From NCBI RefSeq assembly GCF_000993785.3, contig NZ_CP009922.3:1-64000 (forward strand): 64,000 bases of DNA. Direction: 5' to 3'. Origin of the DNA: Streptomyces xiamenensis (lineage in GTDB: Bacteria; Actinomycetota; Actinomycetes; Streptomycetales; Streptomycetaceae). Under the pieces are notes generated by a model. That model ran no database searches, had not been told where the DNA came from, and saw only the letters and a list, made by a program, of their open reading frames with translations. Each line of letters begins with the position of its first letter. The stretch's first letter is position 1. Positions 24,758 to 34,033 of this stretch are shown here, one piece after another. The translations under genes and the position numbers were made by a program.

Positions 24758-26719
24758 GTGCAGATCCGGTCGATCATCCTCTACAGCAAGAGCGGCGAAA
24801 AGCGCGTCCTGGACTTCCGGCTCGGCGAGCTCAACATCGTCACCGGCACCTCCCAGACGGGCAAGAGCGCGCTGCTCGACATCGTCGACTTCTGCCTCGG
24901 CAGAGACGAAGCCACACTCCCGATCAGCCCTATCTTCAACACCGTCTCGTGGTATGCGGTCATCCTGCAGCTGCCCGACACCCGCGTCCTGGCCGCACGG
25001 CCGGCACCTCGCCCCGGCGCCAAGTCAGTCACCAACGCCATGCTCGAGGTCGGCAATAGCCTCGGCGTCCCGGAGCTGGCCGACCTCCGCGTCAACACCG
25101 ACTCCACGCAGCTGCGCCAGCAGCTCGGACGCCGCATAGGCATCGGAGCTACTCGCAGCGAGTCACCGTCGGGAAGCCTGCTCCCCGCGCTCAGCGCCAA
25201 CCTCGGGCACGCCGTCCTGCTCTGTCTGCAGAACCAGGACGAGGTCGCTTCCAAGCGATCCCTGTTCCACCGGCAAAATGAGCGGGGTATTCCAGAAAGC
25301 CTCAAGGCCACGATCCCCTACTTTCTCGGAGCGGTCCCAGAAGACCAGGCAGTGCTTCAACACCAGCTCACTCAGGCCAAGCGAGCCCTCCGCCGTGCCG
25401 AGCACACTCTCAAAGCGGCCCAGGAAACACACCAGGGGATCGAAGCGCGCCTTGAGTCCCTCCTTGGGGAGGCCCGCGTCCATGGGCTACTCACCGACAA
25501 CAGCGTCACCTCGGACAGGGCAGCCGCCGTCGCTGCGCTGCAGCAGGCAGTCTCCTTCCAGTCCACCCGGGGCAGCGCGGACGAGGACCAACGGCGGCAG
25601 GAACTTCGCCTCACCGAGCAGACATCGGCTCTCCGGCGGCAACTGCGCTCACTCGCAGAAGAACGCCAGCTGCTGAACGATCTGGAGACACAGGCCGCCG
25701 GCTACACCGGCGCCGTCGCCCGCGGCATATCACGTCTGTCCGCGCTCGATCTCGTACCCGACAGTGTTGCCGGCGAACACAGCTGTCCCCTGTGCGGGCA
25801 CGACCTCCCCGAACCCGACCCCACTGTCGCCGATATGCACACCACCCTCTCAGACCTGCGCGGGCAGCTCGACAGCGTCCAAACCGTCAACCCCCGCCGC
25901 GAGCAGGCTCTGCGGGAGATCGAGCAGACGGCGGCGCGCCTGCGCGAACAGCTCCAAGGCATCGAAGGTGCCCTCAGCATCATCGCCGAACAGCGCAACC
26001 AGCAGGCAGGCCTCCTCGGACAAGCCGAAGCCCAGGCCTTCACCCGAGGCAGGATCAGCGCCTACCTGAGCCAGATCAGCACCGCGTCGAACAGAGCACA
26101 CCTCCAAAACCTCGAATCGGACGTCGCCGTCGCCCAACGGCTCGTCCAAGGCCTCGAGGAGCAGCTCGATGCCGAGGCCATCGACGACCGACTCACCCAC
26201 AGCATCAGCTACCTCAGCGGCAAGATGACCGGCCACGCCCGAACCCTGCGACTCGAACACGGTGACCGCTTGGTCCGCCTGGACCTCAAAAAGCTCACCG
26301 TCGTCGCCGACACCCTCGAAGGCATCACCGAACTGCTCCGCATCGGCAGCGGCAAGAACCACGTCGGCTACCACGTGGCCGCCCACCTCGCCCTCCACCA
26401 GTACTTCGTCGCCAACAGCCGGCCCGTCCCCCGCTTCCTCATGCTCGACCAGCCGACTCAGCCCTACTATCCCTCCGACATGGCCAAACAGCGAGGACGA
26501 CTGGAAGACATCGCCCTGGACGAAGACCGAGTGACCGTCACCCGCCTCTTCGAACTCATGCATGAAGTCACCACAGAGCTCTCCCCGAACTTCCAGATGA
26601 TCGTCAGTGACCACGCGGACCTGCCCCACCCCTGGTTCCAGGACTCCGTCCGCTACAACTGGCGCAACGGCGAAAAACTCATCCCCACCACCTGGCTCAA
26701 CGACAACCCCACACGATGA
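24758..26719 (+). CDS. ABC-3C system DUF3732 (Rad50-like) ATPase
   Basis: 653 residues from GTG 24758, 4 bp after the middle component. The N-terminus (IRSIILYSKSGEKRVLDFRL, LNIVTGTSQTGKSALLDIVD) carries the Walker A of SMC/Rad50-type ABC ATPases at about residue 30-40. A long coiled-coil middle (residues about 205-460) is interrupted by HSCPLCGHDL (about 345), a CxxC like the Rad50 zinc hook. The C-terminal half of the split ATPase has FLMLDQPTQPYYPSD, the DUF3732 form of Walker B/D-loop with DQP in place of DEP. As the sensor of the ABC-3C system it probably dimerises on nucleic-acid structures. Neighbours: PIWI-RE operon upstream. Confidence 0.83.
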   Translation: MQIRSIILYSKSGEKRVLDFRLGELNIVTGTSQTGKSALLDIVDFCLGRDEATLPISPIFNTVSWYAVILQLPDTRVLAARPAPRPGAKSVTNAMLEVGNSLGVPELADLRVNTDSTQLRQQLGRRIGIGATRSESPSGSLLPALSANLGHAVLLCLQNQDEVASKRSLFHRQNERGIPESLKATIPYFLGAVPEDQAVLQHQLTQAKRALRRAEHTLKAAQETHQGIEARLESLLGEARVHGLLTDNSVTSDRAAAVAALQQAVSFQSTRGSADEDQRRQELRLTEQTSALRRQLRSLAEERQLLNDLETQAAGYTGAVARGISRLSALDLVPDSVAGEHSCPLCGHDLPEPDPTVADMHTTLSDLRGQLDSVQTVNPRREQALREIEQTAARLREQLQGIEGALSIIAEQRNQQAGLLGQAEAQAFTRGRISAYLSQISTASNRAHLQNLESDVAVAQRLVQGLEEQLDAEAIDDRLTHSISYLSGKMTGHARTLRLEHGDRLVRLDLKKLTVVADTLEGITELLRIGSGKNHVGYHVAAHLALHQYFVANSRPVPRFLMLDQPTQPYYPSDMAKQRGRLEDIALDEDRVTVTRLFELMHEVTTELSPNFQMIVSDHADLPHPWFQDSVRYNWRNGEKLIPTTWLNDNPTR

Positions 26720-27139
26720 GGCGACAGCGCCGGCAGATGCTTGCCACAGACGGGCTGAATGAGAGGACACCCACCCGTGGAGGCATCGGTGTCCTGGGAA
26801 GGCCCCAAGGGTATCCCGCCGGCCAATGAGGTCCCCCGGGCCCCGTGCCGCCCCACAGGACAAGACTCATCCTTCGTCGCTCAAGCCCTCGCGCGTACCT
26901 CTCCGGAGTCCAGCGAACGGAGCAAGTGGCCGAGAAACCTTCGCGTCACCGTGCCCTATCCGCCTCGCAGACCGGCCAGAGTGGCGCGCCGGTGCCCTCC
27001 TCATACGTGTCGGCGCCGTATCTGCGGTTCCTGGGGAAATACGACTTCCCGCTGTGCCTGCGGCGGCCGCGGAACCGGTTGGCTCCCACCGCCACTGCCC
27101 AGTTCCCGTGGTAACCCACCTCGTCGGGGACCGGACGGA
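26720..27139. other. Spacer with decayed coding sequence
   Basis: No intact gene. On the minus strand a stretch near 26960-27140 (ELIRPVPDEVGYHGNWAVAV) reads naturally in one frame and may be part of the broken gene at 27140-27291 after a frameshift. Confidence 0.35.
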
Positions 27140-27291
27140 TCAGCTCCACATGTGCCGGGTGAGGATGACAGCGGCCGCGTCGAAGAGGACCTGTTCCGCC
27201 TCGCTGTCCTCCACACAACACTCCCTGAGACCGTCGGAGAGGCGGGTCATGAACACCCGCAGACCGCCGTCCTCGAAGAGCTGAAGTTCAA
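27140..27291 (-). pseudogene. Remnant of unknown gene
   Basis: The minus frame reads ELQLFEDGGLRVFMTRLSDG, then CCVEDSEAEQVLFDAAAVIL and TRHMWS to a TGA at 27140. An in-frame TGA sits just upstream of the first residue, and only an internal ATG (MTRLSDG) could start it. Composition is that of a real acidic actinobacterial protein. I see it as truncated; no family recognised. Confidence 0.4.
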
Positions 27292-27525
27292 CTCACGTCT
27301 CCATCGCCCCAGCGGCCCTCAGGTGCGTACGTACGGTCGGGCTTGGCCCCCAGGCGCCGGCGGCGTACAGCTTGCCGGTCGGGCCGGCGAGCGGTCCTGG
27401 TCGCCGGCCAGGGTGGCGGCAAGGACCGTCCCTTTGGTGCCAGCACTTTTCCGCACGACGCAGATCCTGACGCCGCCGGGTCTGCGCCTCTGGCACTCGG
27501 CACGTTGCGCTGTGATCCTTCGTGC

Positions 27526-27906
27526 ATGCTGCTTCCACCCGTTCAAGACCAGACCGAATTGATTGAGGTCGTCCGGATCACCGATGGCATGAGGCATCTC
27601 AGCGCGCCGGACCTGGTGGGTGACGATGTCGCGATCTGGGAGGCCACTCAGATCAGCAGCACCCTGACACTGATCAGTTCGGTGCCCGACAGTGAGCTGC
27701 ACCGTTGCTTCAACCCGGGCTGGGGCATACGCGCTCACAGCGCCACGCGCCTGCTCTTCCAGATCGCCTTCTGCTTCCAGTGCCACGGCGCCCGCCTGTG
27801 GGGGCCAGACGTACCCGCCGAGTTGGATGGGATCCACGGCTTCGACCCAGACAGTCCCCCAGCCCTTGAACTGCTACAGCGATTCCGCGCTTCCACCACG
27901 CACTGA
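27526..27906 (+). CDS. Hypothetical protein
   Basis: 126 residues from ATG 27526 (MLLPPVQDQTELIEVVRITD). The upstream part of the open frame is unlike protein. Features: DDVAIWEATQISSTLTLISS, a central CFNPGWGIRAHSATRLLFQI, then FCFQCHGARLWGPDVPAELD. The Cys-x2-Cys-His stretch could bind metal but stands alone. Similar small proteins of unknown role occur in Streptomyces accessory DNA. No operon partner is evident. Confidence 0.55.
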   Translation: MLLPPVQDQTELIEVVRITDGMRHLSAPDLVGDDVAIWEATQISSTLTLISSVPDSELHRCFNPGWGIRAHSATRLLFQIAFCFQCHGARLWGPDVPAELDGIHGFDPDSPPALELLQRFRASTTH

Positions 27907-27989
27907 CTCAAACGTCCCTCCGGCACAGTTGAGGGACGGGGGGAACCGGAACACCGCCTGGCTGGGAGGGCGGGCGGCGCACGGTGGCG

Positions 27990-28223
27990 TCAGGGCCGGG
28001 GGATCAGGTTGGCCTTGGCGATGACGGCGCCCAGGTAGGTGCGTGCCCGGGCCAGGAGCCCGTGCTGGTCGCTGTGCGGGCTCGGTTCGTGCGTCGGTGA
28101 GGTAGCCGGCACAAGCGTTCCGAGCGGGTTGCTCACCAGCGAGCCTTCAGCCGGTGACTTGCTGGGTCTGAGTACGCACTCAGCACCGCCCAGTGCCAGG
28201 TCTATGTTCGAGTTGGAGGTCAC
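27990..28223 (-). CDS. Small hypothetical protein
   Basis: 77 codons on the minus strand (MTSNSNIDLALGGAECVLRP...). The last third, HGLLARARTYLGAVIAKANL, is amphipathic and ends in a PRP tail. Composition is plausible but there is no clear ribosome site. It overlaps nothing convincing on the other strand. Could be a gene tail. Confidence 0.35.
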   Translation of the reverse strand: MTSNSNIDLALGGAECVLRPSKSPAEGSLVSNPLGTLVPATSPTHEPSPHSDQHGLLARARTYLGAVIAKANLIPRP

Positions 28224-28289
28224 CGGCGACCAGGCGAACGACTTGCTTGCCTGGCCAGGTCGGACACCATATGTACTCGGGAGGACGCC

Positions 28290-29018
28290 ATGTGGTCTCG
28301 TCGATTAGCCCTGCGCATCGGCGCAGTTGCCTTACTTGTTGCTGCCGTGGCTGTCGCTGTCGTTGTACCCGGGATCAGCAAATGGATCTTGGCAGCGGTC
28401 CTCGCGGGGGTCGCCTCCGCCATCAGCGGACTCGTGACCCGTGTGGCGGACAAGGTCATGGCTCGAGGCCGCGACGCTGTGCTGGTTTCCTCATCGTCGG
28501 CCCCCATCATTGTGGCGGCTTCCAGTGATGCCAGCGCTCGCGGACACATCGGCACTCCACCGATGGACCTTGCAGAGCTACAGGACTCACCTAACTGGGT
28601 GGATCTCTGGGACACCGCCGTGTACCTGACGGTCGAAGCCAACGTTGAGCGCGCTGTGGTCCTGCGCAAGATGGAGATCCAAGTCGAGTCGCGGGATACT
28701 CCTCCCGAAATCGTGTGCATCGAGCGTAAGCCCTCACCCGCCCCCATGGATCCACGCACGTTCGACGTGCACTTCGGCCGAGTAGATCTCGACAACGCAG
28801 CGCCCGAATTGGATCCGATCGGCAGGGGAAACAAATTCCCGTACAAGGTCTCGCATCTGGACCCCGAGTACTTCGAACTTCACACGAGTCTCAGTTCACC
28901 CGGGGATATCACCTGGCGCATAAGAGTTCACTGGCTTTGCAACGGACAAGTGGGAATCACCATCGCTGACCTGAAGGGGCAGCCCTTCCGCCTCGTCCGC
29001 CCGCACGACCCGCTGTGA
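28290..29018 (+). CDS. Membrane-anchored hypothetical protein
   Basis: 242 residues from ATG 28290 with GGGAGGA 7 nt upstream. Two N-terminal hydrophobic helices (IGAVALLVAAVAVAVVVPGI; WILAAVLAGVASAISGLVTR) separated by a short turn are followed by a ~180-residue soluble domain. That domain has beta-rich pattern (NWVDLWDTAVYLTVEANVER, YFELHTSLSSPGDITWRIRV, HWLCNGQVGITIADLKGQPF). Topology suggests a cytoplasmic or extracytoplasmic sensor or ligand-binding domain anchored by a hairpin. No family recognised; gene quality is good. Confidence 0.65.
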   Translation: MWSRRLALRIGAVALLVAAVAVAVVVPGISKWILAAVLAGVASAISGLVTRVADKVMARGRDAVLVSSSSAPIIVAASSDASARGHIGTPPMDLAELQDSPNWVDLWDTAVYLTVEANVERAVVLRKMEIQVESRDTPPEIVCIERKPSPAPMDPRTFDVHFGRVDLDNAAPELDPIGRGNKFPYKVSHLDPEYFELHTSLSSPGDITWRIRVHWLCNGQVGITIADLKGQPFRLVRPHDPL

Positions 29019-29087
29019 TAGGGCCGGCCAACGAACGGGACTGGCCCGGTGCTCTTCTGACGCTTCGGCACTCGACAGGGCCGGTGA

Positions 29088-29277
29088 GACTGGCAACCGC
29101 GGTAGGCACGGGTAAGCGTTGCCGGCATCAGGGATGCCGACCCCGATTGCCACCCCGAGGTGGCAAGTGGCAATCGGGTTGCCACCAGTGCCAACACTTA
29201 TTGGCACCGTTGGCACTGTTGGCACCGGGTGGCAGTCATTGCCACCCACACCGTCCACTCCCCCTGCAGGTGGCAAT
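29088..29277. promoter_or_regulatory. Iteron-like TTGGCAC / GGTGGCA repeat field
   Basis: TTGGCAC occurs at 29201, 29210 and 29219 with exact 9-bp spacing. The first forms a 20-bp inverted repeat with GTGCCAA at 29188 (6-nt spacer). GGGTGGCA (29227) pairs with TGCCACCC (29240), and further GGTGGCA/TTGCCACC units lie at 29147, 29159, 29179 and 29269. The field ends about 110 bp before the plus-strand gene at 29386, so an operator array for that gene or a replication-type iteron is likely. A related copy lies at 56889-56985. Confidence 0.6.
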
Positions 29278-29385
29278 CATCGGCCGGGTCGACGCTGCGG
29301 CTCGCCAATCCGGCGGAACGACCGGCTTGTCGCGTCCCGCCCCACCTGCCGGAGGCATAGCGTCCCGGCGCTGGAATCCATCCCC

Positions 29386-29940
29386 ATGCCCGAGCCGCTG
29401 CGCCGCGCGGTCCACGAGCTCGTGAGCGAAGCCGTTCTCAACTGCCAGGAAGTCCTGCGCTACACCGAGCCGAACATGGCGCACGACTGGCAGCGGATGA
29501 CCCTGTACCGGGCCGGGGACGCCGCCGACACCATGGACCTGGCGTCCATGCTCATCGCCGCGTTCTGCCAGCAGGACGGCATCGACCCCAACACGCTCCG
29601 CTCCTACCTGCAGACCAGCCAGCAGCACAGCCGGGCCGCCGGCACCCGGGACAGCGACCACACCCAGCTGGCGGGCCTCCTGGGCCAGCCGGCTCCCAAG
29701 GGCACCAGCGGACGCCCGGCCCTGCAGATGGCATACGGCCGCGGCCAGCGGCATGCCGAAGAAGCACAGCGCCCCGAGGAAGACCCGCAGAAGCTGTTCA
29801 CCGAGGCGTGCCTGCACGGCCTGCGCGCCAAGATCTGCGACGACGTCGACTCACTCGACAGCTGTCTCCCGCCCCGCGTCGCCGCCATGGCCCGCCGGGT
29901 GGCCGAAGCCCTGGAGATCTCCGAACCCGCCAACACCTGA
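29386..29940 (+). CDS. Hypothetical protein downstream of repeat field
   Basis: 184 residues from ATG 29386; upstream codons of the frame run through the repeat field. Helical and acidic: RRAVHELVSEAVLNCQEVLR, YRAGDAADTMDLASMLIAAF, a glycine-rich linker (GQPAPKGTSGRPALQMAYGR) and a C-terminal ACLHGLRAKICDDVDSLDSC. No recognised domain. Its position after a symmetrical repeat array suggests tight regulation. Possibly a plasmid- or phage-derived accessory gene. Confidence 0.55.
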   Translation: MPEPLRRAVHELVSEAVLNCQEVLRYTEPNMAHDWQRMTLYRAGDAADTMDLASMLIAAFCQQDGIDPNTLRSYLQTSQQHSRAAGTRDSDHTQLAGLLGQPAPKGTSGRPALQMAYGRGQRHAEEAQRPEEDPQKLFTEACLHGLRAKICDDVDSLDSCLPPRVAAMARRVAEALEISEPANT

Positions 29941-30060
29941 CCATCTCGCGGCAGGCCCGGCCCCGGGCGGCTGCTCAGCAGGCCAGCGTCCTCGACGGCC
30001 CCGGCGAGTGCCACGGGGTGGCCCCCTGCCACCCATTGACCGTCGGGGGCACCGAGCAGA

Positions 30061-30333
30061 TCAGCCTTCCGTTGAAGGGACCGCGCGCATCGTGGACGAG
30101 TCCCACCACAGCAGCCGGATCGCACCGCACCCGACCGGGGTCGGCATCACGACCTGGTACGCGACCCGCCCATCAGCCCAGTCCTGGCGTGCGAGGACAG
30201 GGCACACCAGCTGGGTGCCTTCCCAGGAGACGCGCAGCAGCGACTGGCGGCCCGGCGTACACACCGTGATCTCCGGCTCCGCCACCCGCATGTCAGCACG
30301 CCACGGCGAGGCCTCCACCTCTGCTCTGCCCAT
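30061..30333 (-). CDS. Small hypothetical protein
   Basis: 90 residues on the minus strand from ATG 30333: MGRAEVEASPWRADMRVAEP, then EITVCTPGRQSLLRVSWEGT and beta-rich sequence (VAYQVVMPTPVGCGAIRLLW). The pattern is of a small beta-barrel-like protein. Convergent with the gene at 29386. Unknown function. Confidence 0.5.
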   Translation of the reverse strand: MGRAEVEASPWRADMRVAEPEITVCTPGRQSLLRVSWEGTQLVCPVLARQDWADGRVAYQVVMPTPVGCGAIRLLWWDSSTMRAVPSTEG

Positions 30334-30560
30334 ACGCCGACCTCAGCCCGGAGCCAGAACGCCCCCCCGCGGCCCCGTCACCGGGGCGTTGCCCTTCTTC
30401 GCGATGCGGAGGTAGCTGCCGATGGAGGTGATGGGGGGAATCGTTGAATGAGAGAGGCCGGTGTTGTCGCTTCGGCTTTCCTTGGGGGGTCTGAAGCGCC
30501 TTTCTGTTCTCCGGTGTGCTGGGATTCGGCATACTGGGGCGACGTCACGGAGGGGGATCA

Positions 30561-30912
30561 CATGAGTACTGTGCGGCTTCTAGTGGAGGGCGAAGAGCCC
30601 GTCGACGGGCTGATAGACCTGTCGGATTGGCTGCGGGCAGAGCCCGAACTGCGCGGGATGGTCGCCCTGTCGACCGCAGTTCCCTCACCGGGTGAGTTGG
30701 GTGGGCTTTCTGACGCGCTGGTGATCGCTGTGAGCAGCGGCGGTGCGCTGACGGTACTGGCCGCCTCGCTGCGCGCCTTCCTGGCGCAGCCGCGTCGTTC
30801 AGACATCCGCATCGTGGTGCACGGGCCGGAGGGTCACCGGGTTGAGGTGGATGCGAAGCGGGTTGGGGATGTCGAGGCGTTGCTGCGTGAGGTGCTGCGG
30901 GGCGGCCGGTGA
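30561..30912 (+). CDS. Effector-associated constant component EACC1
   Basis: 116 residues from ATG 30561 with GGAGGG upstream: MSTVRLLVEGEEPVDGLIDL, SDWLRAEPELRGMV, a Gly/Ser-rich ELGGLSDALVIAVSSGGALT, then a helix and IRIVVHGPEGHRVEVDAKRV. This is the EACC1 pattern, the small constant protein that accompanies variable effectors (caspase, trypsin and others) in multi-component NTP-dependent conflict systems described by Kaur, Burroughs, Iyer and Aravind (2020). Its stop overlaps the GTG of the caspase gene (GTGA), so both are co-translated. It is thought to be an adaptor or switch. Confidence 0.75.
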
Positions 30913-33584
30913 GTGTGCGTGCGGTGGATCCGGGCCGGTCGCGTGTGGTGCTGGTCGGGGTGCCGACGTATGACGATCCAGAGCTTCCTGATGTTCCGGT
31001 CGTCGCCAACAACATTTTCGACCTGCACAGAGTCCTTACCCATCCGGGGCTGGGTGGCTTCGATCCCGTTCATTGCGCGGTGGTGCCCCCGACGGCTGGC
31101 CTGGCTGAGGTGGGGACATTGGTGGGCCAGGCGGCGGCGGATGCGGAAGACCTGCTGCTGTTCTACTACAGCGGGCACGGTCTGCTCAGCGTGCGGCGCC
31201 GTGAGCTGTATCTGGCGTTGTCCTCCACACGGCGGGAGCAGTTGCCGTTCACGGCGCTGCCGTTCGATGCGGTGCGGGAGGTGTTCCTGGACAGCAGGGC
31301 AGCAATCAAAGCGGTCATTCTCGACAGCTGTTTCAGCGGCAGAGCCATCGGCGAAACACTGGCCGACGACGACGCTGCCGTGCTGGGGCAGCTGGAGGTC
31401 GCCGGCACCTACATCATGACCGCGGCGCCCGCTAACCGCACAGCGCTGATTCTCCCCGGAGAGAAACACACCGCCTTCACCGAACGGCTGCTGCGCGTGA
31501 TGCGCTCCGGCATCGCCGGCGCGGGCCACGTGATCAGCCTCGGTGACATCTACCGGCACCTCCACTTCCAGCTACGGGCCGAAGGGCTGCCCTCGCCACA
31601 GCAGAACGGCACCGAAACAGCCGACCAACTCGGGATCCTTCAGAATCAACACGCTGAGCGTGTCTCCGGTCAGTCTCGGGGCCGATCGGATGCCGAATCC
31701 TCCGAGGCCGCCGCCGTGCGCAGCGAGACGAGTCAGGGTTCTGGATCGGACTTTCATGACGATGCGCCGGTGCCTGACCTCGCGGCGGCCCGCGCGGTGC
31801 GTGCCGAGCAAGACGAACGGGATGCACACTTTCAGCGGCAGCAGATCGCGCAGGCCAAGGGTCGGGCGAGGCTGTTGCTGACGCAGGGGGAGGTAGTCAG
31901 TCGGCATCTTTCCGACAACGGGAAACGGATCCAGTGGATGGCACGGCTCGCGGTGGCCATGATGCCGATCGATGAAGACCTCGGCGTCCGCTTGGCCAGG
32001 GAAGCCGAACGACAAGCCGATGCCTTCTGTTCCAAAATGGGGCGAAATTCCCATTCGATCCCCAAGTGCATCGCGCAAGTACAACCACTGGCAGAAGTTG
32101 CCGTGGCACTGGCAACTGTGGATCCTCAGCGGGCACGAGCACTCGCGCAGCTGGCCGTAAGCCTGCTAAAAAAGGCCACCTCATTCCCGCATTATCCGGA
32201 AGAACTGAGTGCGACTCTCCGGGCTCTCGTAGCGGTTGCTCCAGACCAGGCAGAGACCCTCATCCAAGAGATCGATAAATCAGAGTTCGATAAATCCTAC
32301 CAGGATAAGCTTCTGCTCGAGGTCGCCGAATTGATGGCGCCCACCCACCCGGAACGAGCCCTCCGCATCGCTAGGGATCTTCCGGAAAGGAAGCAGCCGC
32401 ACGGCGATTTCCGGCTCAGTCGCATCGCCAATGCTCTGGCCCCCAAGAAACCGGATTACGCAGAAGCCGTGGCACACAGCATCAAGAACCCGGAGTACAG
32501 GGATCGGGCACTGAAATATCTGGTCTCAGAATTGGCAAAAATCTCACCGGGTCGAGCCGAAAAAGTCGCCCACTGCATCACTGACAAATCAGTCCGACAA
32601 GCGGCCCTGGGAGCGGTCTTTGACGAACTCCTGCGTGCCGATCCAAAGAATGCAGAAAGGTTCGCAAGAACGGCCGCCATCAAGAAATCCATGCGTGACA
32701 GGTGGCTGGCGGAAGTGGCGGAATCAATGGTTCTCGTGGACCCCGACAGCGCCTTGCAGATAATCCGCAACATTCACGACGAGACGACGCGAGGGGAATT
32801 TCTCTACTCCATTTTCGAGAGGTTGCGCGACCTGAATCCCCAACTCTCCCAGCAAGTAGCCCGAGCCATTCCCAAGAACATGCATATTGAGCGCGCCCTG
32901 GCGAAGTCGAGCACCGCCGAGGATCTGGCAGCGACCAACCCCGAGCACACGCAGAAGCTCATCGAGGAAGCACAACAGCTCCTCGAAGGCATCGGCCGCC
33001 CGAAAGACCGGGCCTTGGCGCTACTGGCCCTGGCTCAAAATCTCGCGAGCCACGCTCCCCGACAGAAGGAACTTCTTGTCACAGAATGCGAGAGATTCGC
33101 TCGCGAAACTCTCAAACCAGAGCCACTTATGCGCATATTGAGTGGAATCATCGCGATTAATTTGTCGAATGATCCGCAAGAAGCAGCAAGAATCGCAATG
33201 ACAGCACTCCACATTCAAAGTGATTACCCTTTGGATCACTTGGCACGCTTTGCCTTTGACCTCGCGACCCATAAGCCAGCCACTGCCAAGCAAATTGCAA
33301 TCCACGTTATACATACCGCCCGCCAGGAAAACGAGGGCGATAGAGAAAACCTGCATTCGAGAGATGCACTGGTTGCGCTTTCTTTGATCGACCCCTCTGA
33401 AGCTGTGCGACTGGCCACCATGACGCAGGAAAGAAAAGACACAAACTTAAAGACAAACATAAAGATCGAACGACTCATCAAAGAGATCAAACATGAAGCC
33501 TGCCGAGAAATAGAGAAAGCTGACCGCCTGGCTTCAGAATCACAGTTAAAGCACTACAGAAAGCATCGCCAGGAATGGCTTTAG
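30909..33584 (+). CDS. Caspase-like protease with C-terminal helical repeats
   Basis: 891 residues. The N-terminal ~260 residues are a clan CD caspase-like domain. Catalytic His is in LLLFYYSGHGLLS (about residue 83-95) and catalytic Cys in AVILDSCFSGRAI (about 135-148); SRVVLVGVPTYDDP starts the fold. After a Ser/Gly linker and a charged stretch come alpha-helical repeats of about 31 residues, each with a consensus like AxxDPxxAxxIAxxI (VDPQRARALAQLAVSLLKKA; VDPDSALQIIRNIHDETTRG). These are HEAT/TPR-like and could sense the trigger. Coupled to EACC1. From about 32000 base composition becomes markedly more AT-rich than the neighbours, so the repeat part may have a different origin. Confidence 0.8.
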   Translation: MSVRAVDPGRSRVVLVGVPTYDDPELPDVPVVANNIFDLHRVLTHPGLGGFDPVHCAVVPPTAGLAEVGTLVGQAAADAEDLLLFYYSGHGLLSVRRRELYLALSSTRREQLPFTALPFDAVREVFLDSRAAIKAVILDSCFSGRAIGETLADDDAAVLGQLEVAGTYIMTAAPANRTALILPGEKHTAFTERLLRVMRSGIAGAGHVISLGDIYRHLHFQLRAEGLPSPQQNGTETADQLGILQNQHAERVSGQSRGRSDAESSEAAAVRSETSQGSGSDFHDDAPVPDLAAARAVRAEQDERDAHFQRQQIAQAKGRARLLLTQGEVVSRHLSDNGKRIQWMARLAVAMMPIDEDLGVRLAREAERQADAFCSKMGRNSHSIPKCIAQVQPLAEVAVALATVDPQRARALAQLAVSLLKKATSFPHYPEELSATLRALVAVAPDQAETLIQEIDKSEFDKSYQDKLLLEVAELMAPTHPERALRIARDLPERKQPHGDFRLSRIANALAPKKPDYAEAVAHSIKNPEYRDRALKYLVSELAKISPGRAEKVAHCITDKSVRQAALGAVFDELLRADPKNAERFARTAAIKKSMRDRWLAEVAESMVLVDPDSALQIIRNIHDETTRGEFLYSIFERLRDLNPQLSQQVARAIPKNMHIERALAKSSTAEDLAATNPEHTQKLIEEAQQLLEGIGRPKDRALALLALAQNLASHAPRQKELLVTECERFARETLKPEPLMRILSGIIAINLSNDPQEAARIAMTALHIQSDYPLDHLARFAFDLATHKPATAKQIAIHVIHTARQENEGDRENLHSRDALVALSLIDPSEAVRLATMTQERKDTNLKTNIKIERLIKEIKHEACREIEKADRLASESQLKHYRKHRQEWL

Positions 33585-33898
33585 CCAAGATGTGGCCGTA
33601 GAGGCAGAATGCCTCCAGCGGCCACACCGCGCTCGGTGCCAGGGGAATGATGCCGAGCGAGACCGAGGACAGCAGCATCACGGTCAGCAGGTGCGCGGGC
33701 TGGCCGGCCATCTCCTCCCCCGCTGCCGATGCGAGGGTGGGTCACCCACTCCTCGAGGAGCACGACGAACCGGTGCCGGCCCTCATACAGGTACCGGGCA
33801 CGCGCCAGGCGCGCGGCGACCGCCTCCTCAACGTCGTCCGGGGTGCCCTGGAACCCGGCGATCGTGCGCATGGCTTCGTCGATGCGTAGTGACAGCAC
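33585..33898 (-). pseudogene. Broken XRE-type regulator, DUF5753 part
   Basis: One minus frame encodes RTIAGFQGTPDDVEEAVAAR, LARARYLYEGRHRFVVLLEE and WVTHPRIGS; near 33720 homology continues in another frame as MAGQPAHLLTVMLLSSVSLG and IPLAPSAVWPLEAF. Together they match the DUF5753 ligand-like domain of actinobacterial XRE regulators (RFxVLLEExVL...MAGQLxHLLxVMxLPSVSLGIIP). The HTH N-terminus is missing upstream and the C-terminus runs into the caspase gene's 3' end, so it is truncated and frameshifted. Confidence 0.6.
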
Positions 33899-34033
33899 TT
33901 ATGCACGGTTTCCGACGGCAGTTAGTGATCAGCCCACCCCGGGTTGTTGACGAGAAAGGACGGCACTGCTGTCCGCTCCCGTCCCGTCAACTATTCGTTT
34001 TAGGGGGACGGGGTCCGTCCGTAGGGTTCATGC

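Noticed and set aside
29147..29277. CRISPR array
   Set aside because: The repeats are 7-8 bp with 2-bp gaps and mixed orientation, with no spacer-sized unique DNA and no cas genes nearby.
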